The position numbers were made by a program, and so were the translations under genes. A stretch of 64,000 nt of DNA from Ecdyonurus torrentis (taxonomy: Eukaryota; Arthropoda; Insecta; Ephemeroptera; Heptageniidae): positions 6,592,034-6,656,033 of the forward strand of contig OX439132.1 in the NCBI GenBank assembly GCA_949318235.1, read 5' to 3'. The stretch's first letter is position 1, and every line of letters begins with the position of its first letter. The notes under the pieces were generated by a model. The model made no database searches, had not been told where the DNA came from, and saw nothing but the letters and a program-made list of their open reading frames with translations. Below, piece after piece: positions 56,361 to 64,000 of this stretch.

Positions 56361-57574
56361 TTAAATATTAATGCTTTATAATACAAGTAAATCAGTTTTC
56401 CATAGTTGCATAAAACAAATGGTATATTTATGCAACTCTTTAAAAAAAAGAAGGGGAAATAACTTAGTACCATCATTAATTTAGAGGTAGAAATATTTGA
56501 ATTTTCATTAGTTCTTATTATAGATATCAATCAATATAATATACCAATCTGTCACAATATAACGGACAAGAGCATAATGACGTCAAAGCAAAAATAAAAC
56601 AAATAAGCTATCAATATATTAACACTTTTTCATTACTCTGGCCTAAATTTGATACCTATGAAGAAAAAAAAAAGAAGTCTTATTAACATTCCCTCACATA
56701 CTGTATGATAGTGATGCATTCAATATTTACCACAAATATTTATAAACACCAAAAGAAATGATGACAAAAACCACTAAAAAATTTCTCTTTCAAATGTATA
56801 TACACACATTTTAAGTTATTTCTTAAAGCAATAATTATCTAGAATCTATTAAAGGTAAATATTTATTCAAACGTCCTACTTTTTAATTGCAGGTATGACA
56901 TTACTGTAAAACTATATACTGTAAAATTTTATACTTTCTAAAGATTTAAGTTGAAATTATAATAGACACAAAATTCGGAAAGGACATTCTGTATAGTGGA
57001 GAGAAAGGATGACTCATCGTATGAGAGAAGCGTCACCCATACATATTAGAAAATAATAATAATAAAATCTATCATCAGTTTTATGTGTATTTTTTATTAC
57101 TGTATAAACCATGAGTGTTTATTGAATAAAATAATATATGTATTAATTATTAAACAATTTTAGAGCTTTGTAATAAAATTGCGGTTTTCCATCAGAAATA
57201 TTACTTTGGTGATTTAAAAAATAAATGAATGGTCCATGCTAGAGCTCTGCATGCGTAGAATAGACGTAAAACACAATAATATTTGAATAATTAAATTAAA
57301 ATTTAACCATATGAAGTAGGTACGTTATACATACGTAAAAGAGTTGAAATTAATAATTTTATATGAGACACATATTTGTCATTGATATAAATAAATGTAC
57401 TTTTTGCTACACTGAGTTCAGTGGGATGAATTAATAATTATGTAATAATGTGCATACTACAAAATGCGAATTACATTAAAGTAATGCCTCATATCATAGA
57501 GATACAGTGCGTCAAGTAGTTAGGTTATCAAATATTAAGAATACTTATGTACACAAGTACACACGATTGTGATA

Positions 57575-57765
57575 ATATTTTACCATTCAAAACCTTGCTC
57601 TGTATTTTCAATGTTATTCTTATGAGAAAAATATGCTATACACACTGATGAATATTTAAATGGTAAGTATATATTTATAATAACAATACTATGTACTCAG
57701 AACCATGGTAATATATTTTACCATTTAAATCCAGCTCGTTTTTTTCTCACAAGAACATTACATAT
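57575..57765. repeat. Dispersed foldback repeat, family R2 (copy 1)
   Basis: TTTTCAATGTTATTCTTATG near 57607 and ATTTAAATGGTAAGTA recur at 63655-63770. Within this copy the words reappear inverted (TTTTACCATTTAAAT near 57717, CTCACAAGAACATTACA near 57747), so it forms an imperfect hairpin. Confidence 0.55.
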
Positions 57766-57879
57766 TTTTAGCGCGCAAGTTTTTGACTGATAAAATATAT
57801 TATCGCGATCCTGTGTACATGCTGCCAAAGTTTGATTCAATTATAATCATCAAATAAATAAATGTATAATGTTCATTAC

Positions 57880-58032
57880 CTGTGATGAAGATGTGAAGGA
57901 ATTTGCTGCTGATGCCATATCAGTAATGGCTTTAATAAGCATTACTTCAACAAAACAAGCAACAAAAAGTGTAAGAAAAAGTGCCATGTCACCTTCTGAT
58001 CCTGTATCACGAACTACAGAAAAATGGCCCAT
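57880..58032 (-). CDS. Possible exon (low confidence)
   Basis: A minus-strand frame from an ATG at 58032 encodes 51 residues (MGHFSVV, a hydrophobic MALFLTLFVACFVEV, then SSSQ) ending exactly at a good donor (CACAG|GTAATG). An internal acceptor (CTGTAG|TTCGTG) at 58014 is also possible. It is richer in GC than its surroundings. In this frame it cannot splice directly to 53567, because that gives an immediate stop, so it would need another exon, be untranslated, or belong to a different gene. The plus strand is open too. No family is recognised. Confidence 0.25.
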
Positions 58033-61000
58033 TTTAAATTTATAAACACACTTATCTTGTTATTGTTGAAAAAATAAACTTATGTCTTGATTATATTTAC
58101 ACTTATGCTTAAAATTTATAAACTTTACTCTATAACGTAAGCTCTAATCACACACTCACTCTAGGTATACACAGTTTTTATTTATGTATATGATGTTTAT
58201 ATTATACTGCGTAAAATTGTTAATTAATTATGAATCACGATACTATTGGTGTCAACTATTGTATTAAGTTAAAAATGTTTTATTGTTCACGTGCAATTGC
58301 AAAATCACTAATGACAAAAGGATAAGATATAATTTATTAATAACAATAATAATAAAAAGTGCAATTCATTACAATAAGTATAAAAATAATAATACTGAAA
58401 TTAAAATGTTTTCACTTTTTCTATTGTTTCGTAATATTTTTACTCATATAGCAAAATATTGAATTTACGCCGGTTCAATAATTTTAATTAACACAGCATT
58501 TTTGAACTATAGGTTTTAATTTTTTAACTATAGGTATCAGATAAGATAAATATCTCCGGCTATCTCTCACTCAGTCTCATATAACCCTTCTAAAATGCAA
58601 ATATTCCTTTGGTGATTTATGAAATTATTCACTGTTACTATTATTAATGTTTAAATATTTTTACTGCACAAAAAAATGCTATAAGAATTTAAATATTTTC
58701 CAAAAAAAAAAAAAAATTAAACTGAATTAAAACATAAAATTCTGACCTCATGACTTCCTCTCTATAATATAGAAGGAAATGCAAATTTGCGCGAGTCAAT
58801 TGTTATTGTTTTACATTTATATTTACGATATCACATCACGCGTGTATAGTTCATGACCTAATTATAAAAACGACCATGCGGAATCAGCTAGAAAACTGGA
58901 AGGAAAAAGTGATACAAAAAAAATAAAACGTTTGGATAAAATGCGACCCTTACTGCAAGTTTTAGCTGAAACAGAGAAAGGTCGAGAAACTTGAGGTCAT
59001 TTAAAAAATATATATATATTAACCTTGCAAGAACACGACATAATTTAATTTACATAATATATACGACCCTCATGTTTAACAGTGATTAATGTTAAGTTCA
59101 AAGTAAATTAAGAATGTAAACTTTTTATTACTGTAACTGTAGTAACAATTAATACAAAGTTTTAAACTTAAAAATAATAATAATAAAATAAAAAACTCAA
59201 GTAATATTATTTACTTTATAAAACGTCAAATATATTGCATTTGCTAAAATCACAAATTAAAAATGCGCACGCGTGATTATCAACATAATTGTCATCATTT
59301 AACAATTGTTTAGTTTAATTACTTCCTAAAACAATACAATGGTATAATAAACTTGTAAATTATAATTGCTATATATTAATTTAAAAACGAAACCATAGTG
59401 TACATAATAATTTCAGTGTATTTTTAAAGAAGTATACACACGATTTTTTTTTTTTTTTAGTAAAATGAAATGTGATTAAACTATAATATAAAGATATATT
59501 TCGTGCATAAATATAACTAGACTTAAACAATTAAAACAATTTTCTGAAGTATTAAACACTCGTACCAAAATATAAAAACACTCGCACTAATAGTTCAATC
59601 TAATTAATAATTTAAAACCAGTAAATAAATAACTCGCATGTTCACTGCAGCTTTACTAAATGAGAACTGTTAGCATGGGTCGCGGTCTTTTCTCTCTCAA
59701 GCTTACTACCTCGCGGTATCTCACAATATAAAATTTTTCACTTTCCCTCTTAGTTGTATAGTAGTGTCCCTTGATTATACGAGAGGCTTTCTCTCAGTTT
59801 TACTTTCACTCTTTTACCGGCTTTAAAGTTACATAATCCTTCTTCATCTCTCTCTGTCTCTCTCCCTCTCATCTCACTTCCCTGCCACTTCCACGTTACC
59901 TATGAATAACTATATAACTTATAAGATGCAATACCTATTTATAGATTTCATATTATACGTCCTAATAATTATATCAATTACTTAACTTATAAATATTTTG
60001 TTAAGGAGTGTTCAGAATTTGTAAATAAATACCTACAAAACCCTTTTTTGTAGTTGTTATAATTGTTTTATTGTACGGAAATATTTTTTAATCACACCTA
60101 TTTAGGCGTTAATTTTGCTTAATTGTCTCTATTTTTCTCTCTATCTCTGTTGTTAAACTTTATTACTTTTTATTTTTGCGATACGAATCTTCAAAACAGA
60201 ATTTGAATTGAAACACGATATACATGTCTATTTCATTTATTTTATATGCTTAATAAATATACGTTTAATTTAAATGAAATAATCATAAAATTTAGCTATC
60301 AATAACTTATTCAAAAATATGTTTATCATTTTTCATTAAAGCAATTTACTTATACGATAAATACATAGATAACTATAAAATTTTAAGTTTCATAACTGAA
60401 ATGAAGGAAAGAAAGGAAGTATTTTACAAAATTATATATATTAACAGTATATTGATTGATTTTTTTTCCCTAATGGAAAGTTAAAATAATGAAGACATAA
60501 CATAACAATTTTACACTCATATTCTTTATAAGATTGCAAAATGGTCAAGACTCAGTTTTTGGCAGGTTCCCATTATTGTAGATATTATGTGTTAATGAAA
60601 TAAAAAAATAAATAAATAAAAAATTAGGTACAAACTTGAAACTTTACATACTTAGGCTATAGGATTGAGCTCAATGGTGGCATTAAAAATATCCTCAACT
60701 CAATATTTCTCAAAGTGCCAATAATTATCAGGAATCAATCTTTTTCATTGACATAAAAACTGTAAAAATCCAATAGCATGCTAACAATTGTGTCTCGACC
60801 ATAATGTATTCATTCATCTACTGTTATTATTTAACATACAATAACTTTAAAAAATCCTCACGCTAACCAAGTGTTCATGGTACACGCCATAATAACCTTT
60901 ATTTTTTTATTTAAATTTTATTTAATGTTATACAACGAATCAAGTTTTACCTCAGCATTTGAATTTATTAACACACAGAATTACCTTAAGGCATTACACA

Positions 61001-63258
61001 ACGGAATAATTTAAAAATTGTATATAGTGTATACTGAATAATGGTATTTTTAAATTGCATTATGTAATGCGGAAAAAATATAAATAAAGATATGCATTAC
61101 ATGCCACCAACTTGACTTACATAATTTTTAGTTAGTCAGCAAGAATATCGCGTGGAATTTATACAATAAAGAACGTGTAACACAGTATAAGAACACTAGG
61201 AAGCATTTTTATTTGTTTTATAATTATTTTTTCTGATTCTTCAAAACGTAAAAACAAAACTAATGTTGACATGCTTACCCGTTGCGCCCAAATAATTTAT
61301 AACCATTAAATTTCGTTACGCAAACAGTAGCACTTATACTTTGATATAAATAATTATATAGTAACCAGTGATTTCGAGAATAAAGTAGTGATAACCATTT
61401 TAAGAACAGTAAAATAATATAATTAGAATAATATATTTTATAATATAGAATTATAACTTACTTTAAATCTGTTACTGTTTTTTTAACTGTGACGTTTCAA
61501 ATGTTTGAAAATTTACATTATTAACTTTTTTTTCTTTCAGTTTTGAGGTTTTTAAGACAAAGAAAAGAAGAAGAATAAAAAATGAGGTTTTCAAAAGTTG
61601 TTTACACTTTGTTTGCTTTTATATTTTTACAGAAAAAAAACTTTTAACTTTTGTTTCAAATCACAGCTAAATTTTTCTTTACTATAACAGCAATAAAAAA
61701 TTAACAGAAAAGCAAAACTTTATGATGGTCTAGAGCAAAAAAAAACAACTTAAAAATAATAATTCTAGTTTAATAATACCTTTGCGTGTTATAACTTTTA
61801 TAATACTCTCGCCAACAGTTTTATAATATTTTAATTTTTTTGTTATTTGCAGCATCATTTTTGTAACCAAATTTTAATTGCCTCCTAGTACTGAATACAT
61901 CATAATTATGTATAGAAGTTTTATCAGAGTTTATTGTTTGAACGTTTCTCCAGTATACTTTCAATTTTACTGAAATAATTTAACTTAAATTAAAAGATCA
62001 GATCTCAATCATAATAAGCTTCAATAATAAGTCATTCCCTGAAATGAAACTTGCACGAAAATCTTTCCTAAAAAGTAGTTTTGATTTCTTATCTCACAAA
62101 GTTTTAAATTTATTTTTGTAGCTTTTATATAGTGTGTCCAGTCATTCATTTTTGTTGTTAAGTTAGCCGCTACTTTCCAACGTGACTTTGTTCTCTCTGA
62201 TGCATTCATAAAAAAATATATATATATAAAAAAAGGCGACTGTAGCGCTTGATCGTTACACAACGTAATTTTACCGCAACTTTACACCTTAAATATTAAA
62301 AATTCAATTCACTCTATCAATTTTTTTCATACAAGAAAATTGATTTAAAATTAATGATTTTATCAACTTTCATATATCTTCTTTTTTTTTTTACTAACCA
62401 CAGAGCAATTAACTGATATTAAATGAAAGTGCTAACACGCAATAATATCGTATAAACTGAACACAAATTTTGAACTCTTTGTTCATCCAATTTTTGATAC
62501 ATGTTGTATAGATGTTAATTTATTCTCATGATATGATAGTATTGCATTATTTTACGTATAATTTCAAATTTTAATAATTTTTATCAACTCCATTGCAAAT
62601 TTAATCAAATTAGAATTCTATATTATGCAAGTAATTACAACACTATTTGAAGAACTTTTGAGTAATAATCATAAAAAATTGAAACTTACTTATATAAGAT
62701 TTAAAACTCCCCGTTACCAGCGGTGAAGAGTAACCAATAAAGCGCGGGAAGAGGGGCTCTATTTTGACTATTTTCATATTCTTAAACCGATTATTGCTAC
62801 TACAGTAGTTAGAAAAAAAAATTGAATCACGCATAGGCACACTTTACATGCTTCAATTAAGCTAAGAAAAGAAAATAATTTTAAAAAATTCACCGGTAAG
62901 AAGTTTATTTATTATTATTATTTTTTTTAATATTTGAAATGCACGTCCACTGATACAATATTTACATTTTTGGCACAAAAATCTAGAAGTCTGTGAAAAT
63001 ATTTCAAATGATTCTCATCTCTTTATTCAAATCATGTATCAAATTATTTGTGCCAAGAATACTTTGAAAGATAAAATCTCTAAAACGTGTTATTTGTTGT
63101 TGTGTTTCCAAAAGAAGATTTTTTTTTCCAGTTGAAGTGTATCTCAACTCCGAAATAACACTTTGTTTTTAGTTTTCTGACCTGCTGAGATATACATCTG
63201 CATAATCTTATGCTGGGAACTGGGATGATTAAGAAACCATAAAGATTGAAAGACTTAC
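58033..63258. other. AT-rich region without assigned genes
   Basis: Nothing is recognised with confidence. At about 62690-62765 the composition becomes GC-richer (GCGCGGGAAGAGGGG, a CCAAT word at about 62733-62737), and on the minus strand this leads into AA|GTAAGTTT at 62690; a non-coding first exon with its promoter is conceivable but unproven. Confidence 0.3.
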
Positions 63259-63283
63259 AGGTAATGGAGAAGTAACTCCCATT
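63259..63283 (-). other. Possible 25-nt micro-exon (low confidence)
   Basis: A long polypyrimidine stretch ending TTATTCAG precedes AATGGGAGTTACTTCTCC and the segment closes at a consensus donor (CCT|GTAAGT). It contains an ATG that would read MGVTSPLP. Strong splice sites this close together are uncommon by chance, but the connection to any gene is unknown. Confidence 0.25.
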
Positions 63284-63654
63284 CTGAATAACAAAAATAA
63301 AAATAAAAAAAAAGTATGCGGAATTAGAATAATGTAAATAAGTATCGATTTACTCAATATTTCTAACCATATTATTTATGTTTCAAGTATTTTTGCAAAC
63401 AAAATTTGCATCCAATTTCAAAATACTACATTGTATACTAATTATGCATATTTATTGTTAAATCATAATTTTATAGTAAATATTTAAAATTGTCATAAAA
63501 AAAAGTTTTACAGTTAATAAAAAACATAATATGATACAGTACTCTATGGAAAATTCTGTAATGTTGTCTATTTGCTGTACTGTCTGTTTGGTATAAAGTG
63601 ACACAAATATCGTTGAATATGCCATTATAAATTCTCAGTTTTTACCTAACATAC

Positions 63655-63770
63655 AGTACATACGATTGTGGTATTACAATATTTATATACTATTCACATA
63701 CCCACTCTAAATTTTCAATGTTTTTCTTATGAGAAGAACACGTGCTTAATTTAAATGGTAAAATGAATTA
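63655..63770. repeat. Dispersed repeat, family R2 (copy 2)
   Basis: ACGATTGTGGTATTACAATA, TTTTCAATGTTTTTCTTATG and AATTTAAATGGTAAAATG occur in the same order as at 57575-57670. No coding capacity. Confidence 0.5.
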
Positions 63771-64000
63771 TCATACTTGTGTGTATAACAGCAAAGTTAC
63801 TTTTCACCACTAAGAAAATAAAACCTCACTACAAGGTCACTCTATAATGGTATAATACAATATGGTAAGCATAGACGTCCAAAAACAAATTATTTTATTG
63901 TAAAAGTGCATATTACCTATGTTAATTGTATGTACAGTATAATTTATAGAATTTATTTTGTCTGTACAAGTGAGAAAGAAAAAAATTAAAGCCGTAAGAA

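Larger units (their letters stand above)
53568..57879. other. AT-rich region upstream of the last recognised exon of the Slac2-like gene
   Basis: It contains a short palindrome at about 55182-55310 (TCCTGAATAAATCTGACCG against GGTCAGATTTATTCGAAAGG), a (CT)n near 55550 and the M1 element at 56018. The exon for the missing Rab-binding helix was looked for on the minus strand and not recognised. Confidence 0.4.

Overview
The window looks like nuclear DNA from an arthropod, most likely an insect. It is very AT-rich and full of homopolymer runs, (AT)n and (CT)n microsatellites and foldback (palindromic) elements. Its genes are split into short exons by GT-AG introns, and a jockey-like non-LTR retrotransposon fragment lies inside one of them. 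There are no bacterial operons, CRISPR arrays or viral genomes. Species cannot be named from the sequence alone.

Four protein-coding loci can be supported. (1) 4787-5090 (-): first coding exon of a class A (rhodopsin-like) peptide GPCR; the rest lies beyond the left edge. (2) 24773-29268 (-): a complete eight-exon msl-1 gene (535 aa) with a coiled coil and a full PEHE domain. (3) 30136-36987 (+): a complete eight-exon adenosine kinase gene (348 aa). (4) 39525-53567 (-): at least 20 exons of a large Rab-effector-like gene with a FYVE-type zinc finger followed by a GEWFY motif, resembling the Slac2 family (melanophilin/MyRIP); its 5' end was not found. Exon phases were checked by hand for loci 2-4 and every junction keeps frame.

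Layout: 1-2.9 kb is a dense cluster of palindromic repeats. From 5.1 to 24.2 kb there is no recognisable gene, only microsatellites, foldback elements and an unusual array at 8.2-9.4 kb in which a tRNA-Cys-like sequence occurs three times (two copies in tandem, one inverted). msl-1 and adenosine kinase are head to head and share an 867-bp intergenic region holding a cytosine-rich tract. Adenosine kinase and the Slac2-like gene are convergent. Palindromic elements sit in five of the seven adenosine kinase introns. From 53.6 kb to the right edge there is AT-rich DNA with repeats and a few weak exon candidates on the minus strand.

Functionally the genes are unrelated: a chromatin scaffold (MSL1 carries MSL2, MSL3 and the acetyltransferase MOF), a purine salvage enzyme, a probable vesicle/organelle transport adaptor, and a receptor. 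I did not find a convincing new multi-gene system. The more unusual signals are the tRNA-like palindromic array, a GC-AG intron and a (TA)n repeat directly on a splice donor in adenosine kinase, two alternative 3' ends for the Slac2-like gene, and several structured repeat families.
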